Source: Pohlia nutans (taxonomy: Eukaryota > Streptophyta > Bryopsida > Bryales > Mniaceae). Taken from it: a stretch of DNA of 64,000 nt. Made by a program: the position numbers and the translations under genes. The notes below the pieces were generated by a model. It did no database searches. It was not told the origin of the DNA and saw only the letters and a program-made list of their open reading frames with translations. The DNA lies in NCBI GenBank assembly GCA_022496805.1, contig CM040085.1, positions 45,289,811 through 45,353,810 on the forward strand, read 5' to 3'. The number at the start of each line of letters is the position of its first letter. The stretch's first letter is position 1. Shown piece by piece: positions 1 through 12,603 of the stretch.

Positions 1-599
1 ATGTGTTATAGGTCTAAATGTAAGTGAGGTATAGAAATCTCAACCGTACAATCTTGTAACATACATGTTTTAGATCATGTGGATCAATTTTGGGATCATT
101 TGGCCATATAGATTGCAAGATCATAGTGTTTTAGTGCTAAAAAAGGATGTTGAAATTTTCCTAGCAACACAGTTAGAGGTGAAATTCGTTTTCAAAATTA
201 CTTAAATGAAAAAACTCTCAACTATAAAGTAGTTAAAAATCATCATATAAACACATTGGTACCAAAAAATCCTGATGAAAAAATTTAATGTGCCCTAAAA
301 TGGCCTTGCAATGTCAAAAAGTAGCCTGAAAAGTGATCCATTTGAACCAAAAAGCAAAGTGTTCAAACTAGACCTGTGCACTAAAATGACTCCCAAAAAT
401 TCATAACAACATGGATTGACCTAAAAATTCAATTCATCTCGGATTGATCTGAATTTTTTTACCACACATTCCATACATCATGCGGGGAGTTTTTTTCAAA
501 ATTTCAGCAAAATCGGACACGTTTTGCAAAAGTTACAGCTCTTCGAAGGTGAATGTCCCTCCAAAACGTCCAAAATATGGACGCCGGGACGCTTAGGGG
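1..599. mobile_element. Right-hand part of a TTAA-flanked MITE (piggyBac-like ends), cut by the window edge
   Basis: The segment ends in GACGCTTAGGGG followed by TTAA at 600-603. The same end, with CCCC(T)TAA reading inward and TTAA outside, recurs at 45,712-46,527, 48,678-49,246, 50,573-51,112 and 62,978-63,886. The subterminal GTCC...GGACG...GCTTAGG also matches, inverted, the left end of the 48,678 copy. No coding capacity is seen. The left end lies outside the window, so the boundary at 1 is artificial. Confidence 0.5.
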
Positions 600-3506
600 T
601 TAATGCAATACATGCCAAAAAATGAGACTCCAAATTGGATCTAAAAATGGTATAAATTACTTTTTATTTTCAATTTTTTCTATAGTACACTGTAAAGCAC
701 CAAATTTAGTACAATGTATAGAAATTTCATTCCATGAAACAAATTATCTTTTAAATGAAAGCATTTCATCCATCAGAGGAGGGGAGGAGGGGAGGGGGGG
801 GGGGGGTGCCAACTATTTATGAGTCACTGTATGTGATCATTGATGTAGCCGTCTTTTGCAAGAAAATATGTCTTAGGGGAAAGAGCGAGTGGTGAGAATC
901 AACCAATTTTGTTGGCAAATTTTTGCCAGAATCTCATCTGATTTTAATTTTGGAAGTAGCTATTTGAAAAAATGGGAAAAGTGGGTGAAATTGTCAACGT
1001 TTTCTCCAAAAAAGTATTAGAATTGTCACTATTTCACTTTTTGGATAAAAGTGTCTTATAATAGACAATTTTATGGATGAGCATATACATGGGTCCATTC
1101 AAGCTTGTACGAGCTAAGGGTGCCTTGTTTTGAGTACTTTGGAGAGTCCTTTGGAGAGTCCTTTGGAGAGTTGTTAGAGACAAAAAAAGTCATGATTTTC
1201 ATTCAACAAACAAATTTTTGATGTATTGATTTCAATTTTCATTCACATAATCATCATTCTCATTTGATTATCCCAAAATTTCTACCAAAAAAGTGTTATT
1301 TATCATTTAGATAAAGTCCTTAGTGAGTCATTAAAACCACTGACGACAGAGCTATTTTAGTGCTTTTAATACCCAAATTTTTACAATATTGCTTTCATCT
1401 TGTACTAGTGTGTGTTTTATATACATGTTGCAAACATTGACATATTACTTTTTTTTCTAATAACAATTTAAATCAAACACCACATTGAAAATGCCTCCAA
1501 AAGAGCACTGAAAAAGCATTGATGACAACTTAGCTGGTTCATATGTGCGTCATGAACGCTAGACTTTGTACAAAAAAGTTAGACCAAAAAACTGCATCAT
1601 ACAACTCTAATATATAAATTGAATGCATTGGCCTATTCAACAACTATTTCAAATGCAAGGGCATTAAGATGTAACAATGGTTCATATTGCAACCTATGCT
1701 CTCTATACAATGGCCAATGCAGTCCCATGCTCTTAATTCCAAAAAATAATTCAAATATCGTGAGAACCAACATCATTTGCATGTTTGTCAAATTGGGAAT
1801 ATTTTAAATTCTATAAATATCAACTTCCTTCAATTTTCGTGTACAACAATCTAAAATGATGTATACCAACATGCCAAGGCACAAAAAGTTTTTTTGAAGC
1901 TCTAAGAAAAAATTGACAAAATTTAAAGTAGTTCCTAATTATATCGCACAAAACCGAGTTTTAAACATGGCTAACTTTGAAATTCATTTTCTTTCAAATC
2001 ACAATTGAGTTTTTCTTCAAACTTCCGTAGTAATGTGTTATATGTCGCACACTACAACTTTTGCATGTTCACTTTTGAACTTTGCCCATTGATGCTCATA
2101 GTATGGTTGTTTGAATGGAAAAGTTTCAAATCAATACTCAGTTTTGTCCGTCACTGTATATAAAGTTTTTGATGAATGATGATTATATAGACGATTACGT
2201 AGTGTAGATGATCCAACTGGCAGATCCAACAATTTGATAAGCAAAGCCATTTTTGACATCCAATTATGTACTAACCCCCATGTAAATCACTTTGAACTGT
2301 GCATTCAAGTGCCCAAAATATCCATTAGTGCTTATCTACATATCAACTAGCAGCAAATTCAAAGTACCCAAAAACTAGCACTGCCACCAAAACTTTGTAC
2401 AAGTGACAAAGTGCGAATATAATAAAATTTGTATCATATGTATAATAAAATAAAATGTACAATATAATAAAATTTGTATCATTTGTATCATTTGTATCAC
2501 AATGCTCTGGGTACATAGTGTCAAAAATGCTCTCAAGTGGGAAAATGAGAGAAAAAATCAGATTTGTTTTTTTTAATTTTAATGTGCCACATGGACCCCC
2601 TTGAGGGGGTGCCACATGGCCAAACTACAAAAAAAAGCCAAAATTGGAAAATAAGCCAAAAAGAAGCCCAATTTTTTTATCTAAGGAAGCCAAAATCGGA
2701 AAAAAACCCAAAAAATTACAAAATTGCAAACACCAAAAATTACACATGAACAGTACCAAAAACCCAATGTAGCTATGCTCTCACCTTTGGTTCAGAATCA
2801 TAGTATCCTAATTTTAAGAACGACGGAAATTTCCAAACCCTAACTCTCAGGCTCAACTAACTTTTAGCCTCTTCGCTAGCATCCTCCCCCTCTCCATCTC
2901 CAATAATAAATTCAAATGGTGTAGAAGGGCCATACTGTTGTTCCAAATAATCGTGTTGAGCAATGATAAGAGAACTAGTTACCTTAGAAATGATGCACAA
3001 CAAGAGATACGATGCACAAATCAATGATTAATTCAATATGGTGCCATTACATATACACATACATTCTTAACTTCTTGCTCCAAGTCGATCGCCTCCTATC
3101 TTCTGTTTCCTATTCAATTCATCTTGTGCACATATATTCAACACCGTGCGTTATTTGTGTTCATTCTCAAAAGCAGTAGATTGCAAGAGAAAAGACTTCT
3201 GCCAGGAATGGCAAGGCTCTACCCTAGACGAGTATGACACATTGAAAGCATTCTTGGATACAACTGTACACAATTTAACAAATTCATGCACACAAAAAAT
3301 CTATCAAGAGCTGAAAATTGAAAAATTCATCAAAACCTTCCTAGCATGCCAATTCCCATGGGCATTAGAATTACTGTCAAAGAACAAATTCACAGGTTTT
3401 AGGGTTTGAAGGTTACCTGACAACACAATAGTCAGCAGCTACCAAACTTCACCAGACGGAGTAGTAGATCAATTCCAATGACACTGTCTTTCCTCAGCCT
3501 GCACTA
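600..3506. other. Gene-free AT-rich stretch
   Basis: I see no supportable gene here. It contains an 18-base-scale G-rich run near 780-807, a 12-bp unit (CTTTGGAGAGTC) repeated three times at 1137-1172, and a hairpin CCCCCTTGAGGGGG near 2595-2608 flanked on both sides by the direct repeat TGCCACATGG. An AT-rich stretch at about 2411-2441 is almost repeated at about 24,226-24,256. An 87-codon frame at 3146-3409 has protein-like composition but no family I recognise; it is left unassigned. Confidence 0.5.
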
Positions 3507-5426
3507 CACTACTAGAAAATATGTGTCCAAAACAACAAAAAATCAACAGAGAATTGTTGATAATGGGAGTTGATTTGGACAAGTTGATCTGGACATCTTT
3601 TAACAGAGATATGTTGTTTGATTTTTGTTGTTTTGGTCAAAAAAATTCAACTACACAAAAATAATAATTCTACTACCCAAAATAAAAATTTCAGCTTCCC
3701 ATACCATAATTTTCTGGCTGCCCGGACGAAATTTTTTGGCTGCCCGGACGAAAATTTCCGGCTACCCAGACAGAAATTTTCAACTGCCCGGAAAAAAATT
3801 CCCACTGCCCGGGGCGGTAGTTTTCAACTGCCCGGGCCCTAATATCCAACTGCCCAAGCCACGATTTCCGGTTGCCAAGACTACCATATCCTAACATCTC
3901 CGCCCACCGGGTTTGATCACGAGACCTCCTACATGACAACTACAAGATCTTACCAACACACCATTGGTGAGTTGCTTTGTGCTACAACCGACTACTTATT
4001 GTTACTTATAAATTCCGACATCAAAAATTTGGACTTTTGACAATTTCAGTAGACTTTGAAGGCTTGTTTCTCCTTCATACGGTGTCCGATTTTAACAAAA
4101 ATTATTGGAAAAGTTTCGTTTTAAAGTGTAGTATTAGTGGTAAATTTTTTACTTTGATCCAATATGTTGTGAAGTTTTTTTAAACATTTTAGTAGAAGGG
4201 GGTTCAACAAAAAATAACTTTTGTCTTTGATACCCAAAAAATATGTTTTTAGAAAATTTTAAATTTTTTTTATAGATATAGAAAAAAGCCTGCCTAATCC
4301 ACTTCAAAAAAAAAATTTGAAAAAAAAAAAGTTTTTGACATCGCTAAAAATATCCAAAGTCTGCTGTGGAAAAAAAAACAGCTCTCAGCCTTCAAAATTT
4401 CGTCGAAAAAAAATATTTTTGGAATTTTTTGAAACTTTTTGTACATATAGAAAAAAGCTTGCCTGATCCACTATAAAAAGAAAAATTGAAATAAAATAAT
4501 TTTTGACATCGCTAAAAATATCCTAAGCCTGCTGTGGAAAAAAAATAGCTCCCAGCCATCAAAATTTAGTCGAAAAAAAAATATTTTTTGAATTTTCCGA
4601 AACTTTTTCTAGGTACAGAAAAAAGCCTGCCTCATCCAATGCAAAATTTTTTTGAAGAAAAGAATGTTTTTGACATCGCTAAAAATATCCGAAGTCTACT
4701 GTATCTGAAGTCTACTAACTGTAGAAAAAAAAACAACTCTCAGCCATCAAAATTTCGTTGAAAAAAAAAATTCCGGAACTTGTTGAAACTTTTTGTAAGT
4801 ACAAATAAAAGCCTACCTGATCCACTCCCAAAAAAAATTGAAAAAACATTTTTTTTTGTTATTTTTGTAAATCAAATTAATTTGATTTTTTTATAAATTT
4901 TTAACAAAATAATAATATTAAGTATTACAAAAATGTTTAAAAATGTTTTTATAATGCTCAAAAATTATTTTAAAACTGTTTTATTTTATTTTTATTTTGT
5001 TTTATATTAAGAATATATTAAAAAATATTAAAGAATTATTATCCAACTTGATGTGGCCGATATGCTGCCAGAGATCCACATGAGATTTCATTTTTTTATT
5101 TTTTATTTTATTTTTTATTTTTAAAATTATTTGATTTTATTTGATTTTATTAATTTATATGCATGAGAATTCGCGGTTTTGATGAGGCTTTAGATTTCCT
5201 CTAATGTTACAGAAAGTTAAAAATTTGTGAAAAAAGCACTTATAGTGCACAAATCAACAGAAATCAGTGAAAAAGGCACTTACAGTGCACGGACCAACAG
5301 AAATTAGGCGACTTCTGTTGTTGCATTTACAGAAAGTTAGAAATCAGTGAAAAAGGCACTTACAGTGCACAGACCAACAGAAATGAGTTGATTTTCTGTT
5401 GATTTGGTCGTGATTTTCTAGTAGTG
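3507..5426. mobile_element. CACTA-like non-autonomous element, 1.92 kb, TSD CTA
   Basis: Ends are CACTACTAGAAAAT and its inverse ATTTTCTAGTAGTG, the terminal motif of the CACTA (En/Spm) superfamily, flanked by a perfect 3-bp duplication CTA (3504-3506 and 5427-5429). No transposase is visible. The interior holds a short tandem array of a CTGCCCGG-containing unit of about 27 bp (about 3718-3850), then about three and a half copies of an AT-rich unit of roughly 170 bp (about 4250-4850; each contains AAAAGCCTGCCT and TTTTTGACATCGCTAAAAAT), and subterminal repeats of GGCACTTACAGTGCAC (about 5230-5370). Both ends also carry CAACAGAAAT/ATCAACAG motifs shared with the smaller MITEs at 25.8 and 26.1 kb. 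Confidence 0.8.
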
Positions 5427-5862
5427 CTAGAGCAAGCAAGTCACTCCAATAATTTTAGTTTAGTACTCTTACCTTTCTGCAATAAGACTCTTCAGTAGCA
5501 AGTTCTCTAAAACTCCGTGAACGTAAGCTCAAATTGCTTGAAACATACACAGCAATACAAAATGTATGCCTGCAAACCAAACTTAACAGAAGAAGAGGGA
5601 GCAGGTCCAAACCAGGTGGTGAAAGCGCAGGATTTGAACGGAAGATAGGTTTGCGTTCGATTCTTATGCATCTTCCACCTTCCGCTTCCATTTACATCTT
5701 CGCGTCCTGCACCCCTGCACCCCTGCGCGCCTTGCACCCCTGCGTCTTACTCTCTCCCGTCAACACAGATCGCCCTCGACACAGATCGCGCGTCAACAAT
5801 GCTCACATCTCACATCGACACAAATCTCATATGACCCCAAAATCCTGCGCACAGAAATGCTT
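5427..5862. other. Flank of the LTR element; possible minus-strand exon
   Basis: No recognisable gene. On the minus strand an ATG-initiated frame from 5691 runs into a good splice donor (AGAAAG|GTAAGAG, boundary about 5476), so a first exon disrupted from upstream by the retrotransposon is possible. The C-rich run (CACCCCTGC repeats, about 5707-5750) resembles the C-rich DNA right after the element (23,870-24,010), consistent with one locus split by the insertion. TGCTT at 5858-5862 is the left target-site duplication. Confidence 0.3.
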
Positions 5863-7587
5863 TGTAAACATGGAAAGTTAGTAGGACACTTGTATTTTTG
5901 TTCTTTTTGTGTAAATAGGGTTCTCATTACCCTTAATTTTAGTTTTAGTGTGAACTTCTTTAGGACTTTTAATGTCAAAGTAGTTTTAAACGGTTAGGAA
6001 GTTAAGTTGGTTAGACCGGTTTGGGAAGTTACTTTGAGCTTGTAGCTTAGTATTAAGAGAGTTATGTTTTCTCTTTTTCTCTCTCATTTTTTTTTTTGAG
6101 CTTGGAGCGGTATCAGATGTGAGATCTGGCTCCAATTCTTTAGTGCAAACATACTTTGCGTAATTCTGTGTAAAGACCATCATTTTGGAATAGAAAGCTT
6201 AAAGCAGTTTTTGATATAGTTTGTGTGTGTTGTGAAGTTTTTGTGAGTCCCAGTGATTGGGCAAGTAGTTGTACCTCCTATGAAAGGAGTTGTTTAGTTG
6301 TTAAAGCTTAAAGCAATTTTGTTGTTGCAGTGCTTAAAGCAATTTGTGTATGTGTGCTGGACAGTAACTGGGGTCTGCTTAAAGCATAGTTAGAGATTGT
6401 ATGTGCTTAAAGCTATTCAGTCATTATTTGCTTAAGGAAGCTGCAGTGGATCTAAAACAAAATTTGTGAATGTATGTATGCTTTAGGTCATTGGAATTTG
6501 TGTACTACAGGCTGATCCTGTGTAAGAAATTGATTAAGGCTTTGAGCAATTGATTGAGTGGTTGTAACTGCTTTGAAGCAACTGTTCAATATGATCAGAA
6601 CACATGTTTTAGTAATATTTGATGTGTATGGATGAGTGTCTGCAACAACAATTGTTGTAGCTTTGAAACAACATTGGTAAACGTGTGTTTTTGCTTAAAG
6701 CAATTGTTTGAGTTATTAGAACTTGAGTGTGTGCAGTTATAAGTTGAACCTGTGGGAGGAATTAATTAAGCTTTGAAGTAATTAGTGATACAGTAACTAC
6801 TTTAAGCAATAGTTGATGGTGATCAGATTGTGAGCTTTTGGAGCAATAACTGATGGGCATGAGTAAGGGAGAGCAATAGTAATTGCAGTGATTTTATGAA
6901 CTTCAAAGTTGAGACAGTTGAGAAAGAGAGAATTATTTGATAACCTGTTGAAGTAAGGAAGCTTAAAGCTAATTGTAGTATGTTAGTGCTATAAGCAATA
7001 AGCTGTATTGTTGTACCTCTGGTGAATGAACTGGTCAAGCTTAAAGCAATTGAGTTTTTGTGTATATGGAAAGCAATGTGTGTAGGTGGTTGAGAATATT
7101 AAAGATGATAGCCTGGTGTTGTAAAGCCTTGAGCAATAAAAGGAACAACATGCTATAAGCAATACTTGGATACATGAGTGATGAATGAGTGATGCTATAA
7201 GCAAATTTGGTGAGGTTATGCCTTGAGCAAATGCAACAAGAAATTGTTACTTTCGTGCCTTGAGCTATATGTTTTGTAATCCCTTCAGGCTAAAAGCTGC
7301 CTTTGTTTATAAGCCAACACACTAGGATAAGACAAGGACTGCATATTTGTATTGTTGCATTCATAAGTCATGGACAAAAATTAGAGATAGGTTAAAGAGT
7401 GTTTCCTATACCTCTATCCAATGGGTTAATTTATCTTTATTTCTCCCAATAATCAAACTACAATAGAAAATTACCTCATAAGTGACCTTAATTACGTTAC
7501 AATAGACTATCTGACCTTCCTTAAACCAAAGAACCTCCACTATACATTTCCTTGGGTGGTTTATCTACCGAGCTTTTTCGACTAACA
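5863..7587 (+). repeat. 5' LTR (1,725 bp)
   Basis: Begins TGTAAACATGG and ends CGACTAACA. It matches 22,103-23,827 at a constant offset of 16,240, with differences I could see only near 6671, 6989, 7247 and 7367. It contains eight exact GCTTAAAGC palindromes (6197, 6306, 6332, 6377, 6405, 6693, 6961, 7039) plus variants such as GCTATAAGC. The short frames inside it recur in the other LTR only because of the duplication and are not considered genes. The TATA box and transcription start were not assigned. Confidence 0.93.
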
Positions 7588-7590
7588 TTT

Positions 7591-7608
7591 TGGTGCCGCT
7601 GCCGGGGA
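7591..7608 (+). other. Primer-binding site, tRNA-Asp type
   Basis: TGGTGCCGCTGCCGGGGA lies three bases after the LTR end. It closely resembles the primer site common in plant Athila/Ogre-type elements, which is complementary to the 3' end of tRNA-Asp. It would prime minus-strand DNA synthesis. tRNA identity is from family knowledge and was not checked against a tRNA in this genome. Confidence 0.85.
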
Positions 7609-7978
7609 AGGTCTGGGCTAATTGGTGATTAAGAATACGAGGTAGATAAATTAACAAGTAGTTTTTGGGAACCCCATGAAAACAAATAAGCAATTTTAAA
7701 GAATAAGATATGTACGTTCCTTAGAAGAGTTTTGGAAAACCTTCAACGGAAAAACACGTATTCTTTATTGAGTGCTTGTTTGTGAAATTTTAAATTGGAT
7801 AGAAATTAATCCGATTGAGATTAGGTTAACATTTTTTATTTTTAACATAAATAAATTAATAAATTAATTAATTAAAAAGATAAAAATAAAAGTAAAGAGG
7901 GAACTTCACATTGGATGAAGTCGTTGAAACAAAACGGTATCTTATCCTGAAGTTAGTGATGAGATTATAGACGAAATT

Positions 7979-8440
7979 TTGGGTCAAATATTCCAAAATA
8001 AGACTGGAGACATTAGGACAACTTGTAGGATTCCATATAACTCCAGTAGATTATCTCATAGAAGAACTGGGAAAGTGAAACAATTCTTACCCGATATAGT
8101 ACGAGGAGTCAATTGTTCTTCTAGAATTACCAACCAAAGAGAACATTTGCCCAATCAAATTAAAAACAAATATATAGGAAATCATTGTAATTTTTGTGGG
8201 GAAATTGGTCATTATAAAAAGACTTGTCTTAAGAAGCAAATCTTTGATAATCAAAAGAAACCGCATGTACCTACGTCAATAACTTTTGAACCAGAATTTC
8301 TGAAAATAGCCAAACTTTTAAAATCATTACAAATCAATCCCATTTCTGTACCAGAATTACTTCAGCTTAGAACTATGATTGACACCCTAATTTATTTCAA
8401 TCCCTCCAATAAAAATATACATTATAAATCGAGCAACTAG
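7979..8440 (+). pseudogene. Leader-region frame with one CCHC zinc knuckle (gag-like fragment)
   Basis: A 153-codon frame between the primer site and the main gag. From residue about 70 it contains a CX2CX4HX4C knuckle (C70-N-F-C...H...C), the nucleic-acid-binding motif of retroelement nucleocapsids. The rest is basic and unassigned. It precedes another broken frame ending in an RT-like motif, so the 1.3 kb before gag may be the relic of an older retroelement captured in the leader rather than a functional extra gene. An accessory ORF cannot be excluded. The sequence is much more AT-rich than the gag after it. Confidence 0.45.
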
Positions 8441-8463
8441 TTATTATTAAAAGTAGATAATAG

Positions 8464-9249
8464 ATGAAAATTTGTTATTGGGAAGAAGAAAGCTCTAATG
8501 CTCAACGCACAATAACAATTATACAATTAATTGTTAACAATTGGAGTTTGAGATCTTTGATTCCCCAATTTGATAATATAATTAAACCTTTAGTACAATA
8601 TATAAATACGCAAAATTGGACCCCACTTTGTAAGACAAGCTTAGTAAAACTTACAAGTATATTGGGTACCGCTAATTATTATAGACGGTTTTTGAATAAT
8701 GGCAATTCAATAACTTGAATTATTTTAGCAATGACTCTATCATTTCCATGGGAAACTCCCAAAATTATAGAGGATCATTTTTCGGGACCTTGTCTATTTA
8801 TGGCATTTTATAGATTATATAAAAATGCTTATTTTGGACAAAGTTTTCAATTAAGTGGGACCTTTATTCAAGATAAAATTCTCAAAGAAAGAATAGAAAA
8901 TTTACCATTAGATATAAAAAGAATTATATTTACAAAAATTTGGGAAAAAATAAAACCTAGTAGGGCATTTATAGTTCAACGTGGGGATTTATTTTTAGAT
9001 TTTTCTTTACATTATCTCCTTGTCCAATATAGCAAACTTAAATCGCAAACCAAGTGTAAAGTACCACAAGGTTATGCTTGTTGGACAGGTTATAAAGTTT
9101 CTAAACCAATTTATAAATTTGTATATGGACCAATGAATCCCTCCATAACACCTTTTATTCCAGATTTTATGTGTCGAGAAAAGATAAGCCCGTTAGCTCC
9201 ATCCTTTAGTTTGGTATGTCCAAACACTTTTGCTTATATCAAATTCTAA
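8464..9249 (+). pseudogene. Broken leader frame with a gypsy RT-tail-like motif
   Basis: One frame interrupted by a TGA at 8716-8718. The first part ends ILGTANYYRRFL, which resembles the 'FLG..YYRRFI' segment that closes the RT thumb and opens RNase H in Ty3/gypsy and caulimovirid polymerases. The second part (8731-9249, 172 codons) is not recognised; it has two cysteines and many aromatic residues. With the zinc knuckle just upstream it reads as a shortened gag-pol remnant lying inside the leader of the larger element. Frame and motif are seen; the origin is inference. Confidence 0.35.
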
Positions 9250-9550
9250 GGATTTAAGCATATTGCTAATTCTGATAATAATTTATAGAATTTGAAATTA
9301 AGTGAACAGGATCAAAACAATTTAAACAGACTTATATCCCATAGTGGTTGTTTTTCGTTGTCAAAACTAGTATAAGGGTTCTGGCTAACGTTCAGTTGGT
9401 ATCATAAGAAGTAAAGAAACTGGTTGGTCTAATCTTAAAAGGACGTTGACATTTTCTCGGACTTCTTGTGATCCCCCTCTTCCCTTTTAATAAATTGTAA
9501 ACTGACAAAAACTTTACTAAACATAATTATTTTCCTTATGGCCACCTTAA

Positions 9551-11959
9551 ATGTCTCAACAACATTCTCAAGATTCATCTAAAGAAACAATTCAAAAACT
9601 ACCAAGAGACGAGAGGGCTAGGTTTCGGGAAACTCGGAGAAATGTCGCTACATATATAAATCCATTTTATTCTCCTCGGGTACCTCCCACTAGTCCTACC
9701 GAATCTAGTAATTTAGATTCGTCTTTAGGTCAATTTCAGAGATTAATTACATCACAGTTAAGGGGAACACCTAATGAACCAACCGATCTTAGGTCACAAG
9801 TAGGAACAAGTTCTGGTTCAGGGGAAACTCCTCAAGTAAATGAACCAATAGCCTCTGAGCAACGGACCCCGGAACGTTCTGAGGTTACTTCTGTTTATCA
9901 GACAATCTCTTCTCCTTTGTCAAATCCAAATCCTCAGAAAACTCCTACCCCTATAGAGTATCTCTTTTCACAACCACAAATTTTAGATTTTGGGACAATA
10001 GCCAATACTTCTAATACAGATCATTTAAACGAAACTTGGAGTATACAAGATCGTTTAGATCAACTTTTACATCCTAGGGAGGATGAATTAGAAGGGTTAG
10101 CTCCCGGATCTCCAATTTTAGAAGAAGAAGATAATTCACCACCACATTTAGAATTTTCACCTGGCCATTTTCTAATACCTCATCATGAGGAGGATACAGT
10201 AAGTAAAACTTTCCTATCCACTAATTCTTCAGGAAGGGATCAATCTTCAAACTCTGAAGAGCCAATTTTTAGAATATTCCCTCACATTCCAATGGCTCAC
10301 CAAAGACCCTTAAATTTAGTTTAGTTCCCCCAATTTCCGGGTCATCCTGGTATTGATCCAGACCAACATATTGCTAGGTTTGAAATAGTGTGTGCAGCAA
10401 ATTTAATACCGCAAGCTAGTTTTCTGCACACCTTCCCAGCAACTCTAATTGGAACAGCGCAGGAGTGGTTTAGAACCCATGGACCATTTGCCACTTGGAA
10501 TGCATTAAGAGATGCCTTCTTAGCTCGTTTTTGTCCTCTAGCCTTTAAGGAAAGTCTACAGGAACGATTGCGAACTATTAGAATGGCCCTTGGTGAAAGT
10601 GTAGATTCCTACTATGGACGAATGGAGTATTTGTTACAACGGTGGAATAATCATCAAATGCCTGATGATTATCTCACCGGGATTTTTATAGGAGGATTAT
10701 ACCCCCCGGAGTTTCGAATAGCTATTAAGGAAAAGAGTCCAGCAGACCTAGCTACAGCCCTAAGATATGCTAAAAGTTATGAGGAGGCTAGGATAAGTGA
10801 TGATAGACAATTAACTATGGTAGATCCAACCATTTACCCATCATCATCGTATCCTCCAAATCCTATGTATATTTCTAATTCGGGTCCTCCGATATCTTAT
10901 CCTTCACAAATACAACCTCAAAATTATTTGAACCCGGCCCCATTACAAATGGCTTCTGTAGTACCACCTACTTCAAATTTCCAGTTTACTAAGAAATCTG
11001 AAGTAGAACCTCACAAAGTAGATCATTTTCAAGATGAAATAAGCAAACTTACCAATGCCATGCATGAATTGAGAGTTCAAGTGACTAACGCTCCTTCAAA
11101 ACGTCAAAAACCCACTAATACTCGAATAAATGTATGGTGTACCAACTGTAATGGACAAGGGCATTTACCTAATGAGTGTCCATCACCTTTCGGTAGTTAT
11201 GAGAAACCATTATGCACCTTTTGTGGAGGAAATCATACTACCAACAAGTGCTGGAATCTAAATGCTGTAAAAAAGGATTTGAATGTAGTCAAACAAGTTT
11301 TACAAATAGATGCTAACAAACCTTGGGTAAATAAAGGGAATCCAAATAAAAGACCTTTTACGCGTCCTAATGTTGGTCCCCCATACAAACTTAATGATAA
11401 TCGACCACGGTGGAATGACACTTACAATGCCCCACCGGTATGGAGAGGTCCACCTAGTAATCCAAATACCCATAATTATGGACCCCCTCAACGTGGCAAA
11501 ATGGTAGTTTGTTATCGATGTGGTGAATTAGGCCATTATGCAAGTGAATGCCCTAATCCCCGCAAACCAGTTGATTATAGTCCTTTTTGTAGTAAATGTA
11601 GACAACAAGGACATCTAACTCAAGATTGTGAGGAAGTACCTCGTACATTTCCTTCTTCTGAGAGAGATTATCCTAAAAAGGTTCAATTTCGTGAAGAAAA
11701 CACTTCTCGAAATGTTAATTATATTACGAGAAGTATGGAACCTCAATCTAAAAATTTAAATGATGTCTTTGTCACGACAAGGGCAACAAAAACAAAAATA
11801 AATAAAGAATTGGAAGAAACTCAACCTCCCTCAAATAGCCCACAAACTTCTGATAAAATTTTATCAAATAATAGTCAAGAAATTCCGATAAAATTAAATC
11901 CGCAACCTTCTATTGATGTTGCACAAGAACCACCAAAAGATTCAAATGAATCTCATTAA
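9551..11959 (+). pseudogene. gag: gag polyprotein, interrupted by one in-frame stop
   Basis: An 803-codon frame broken by TAG at 10,322-10,324; the frame is otherwise continuous. The N-terminal 258 codons are Ser/Pro/Glu-rich. After the stop comes a capsid-like retrotransposon-gag domain (about 10,400-10,830; conserved-looking FPATLIGTAQEWF and W...F...F segments). Four zinc knuckles follow at about 11,135-11,640: CTNC...H...C, CTFC...H...C (one residue shorter before His), CYRC...H...C and CSKC...H...C. The frame closes at 11,957-11,959, short of the protease, which begins in another frame after a foldback insertion. It would package RNA; this copy cannot make full-length Gag without readthrough. 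Confidence 0.85.
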
Positions 11960-12199
11960 AAATTTGGGTTACCACCCCAAAAGATTATTTTTCCTCAAAA
12001 TGCTTTACCAAGCATAACTCATACTATACCACTTGACCCCTTTAATTCTCTTCCAACTGGAAATAGACAAAATAATAAATTAAAGGATCAACGAATGAAT
12101 AGTACGAGTATGAGGAAAAATCGAGCTAATCGATCGATGCGTTTAGCCATGGGTATGGAACCTTATGATATTCTAAATAATTTAGACAAAATTCAACCT

Positions 12200-12601
12200 T
12201 GTTACGAGTAGACACTCGTCTGGACTTACTAGTACTTAGCAAAGAGGTAGTTAGGATGGTTAGGATGGTTATGGTGTCTTCCTTATAACAAGTGAGAGGA
12301 AGCTTTTCCTCTCACTTGTCATCTTGTTTACTTATGGATATTAATAAAGAATATATTATAAGAAACCTTGAGTTATTATGTAAGAGCGTCAATAGGAATG
12401 GATTCCTATTGACGCTCTTACATAATAACTCAAGGTTTCTTATAATATATTCTTTATTAATATCCATAAGTAAACAAGATGACAAGTGAGAGGAAAAGCT
12501 TCCTCTCACTTGTTATAAGGAAGACACCATAACCATCCTAACCATCCTAACTACCTCTTTGCTAAGTACTAGTAAGTCTAGACGAGTGTCTACTCGTAAC
12601 A
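12200..12601. mobile_element. 402-bp near-perfect foldback with TG...CA ends and 5-bp TSD, inserted between gag and protease
   Basis: Positions x and 24,801-x are complementary across the whole segment except the two central G residues and one arm mismatch near 12,222. The ends read TGTTACGAG...CTCGTAACA. The flanks carry AACCT at 12,195-12,199 and again at 12,602-12,606, so a 5-bp target duplication can be assigned and the interrupted gag-pol frame brackets it. No protein is encoded: the mirror-image short frames on both strands are products of the palindrome. TG...CA ends plus a 5-bp duplication are the marks of retroviral-type integrase, not of most MITE families. Confidence 0.85.
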
Positions 12602-12603
12602 AA

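Noticed and set aside
6823..7204. 71-codon minus-strand frames repeated in both LTRs
   Set aside because: They recur only because LTRs are duplicated; no start context, no motif.
12292..12509. Two mirror-image 65-codon frames on opposite strands
   Set aside because: They are identical except one residue because the DNA is a palindrome; not genes.
12200..12601. Hairpin microRNA precursor
   Set aside because: The arms are near-perfectly paired over 200 bp and flanked by a target duplication, so a transposed foldback explains it better. Small RNAs from it are possible but not a reason to call a miRNA gene.
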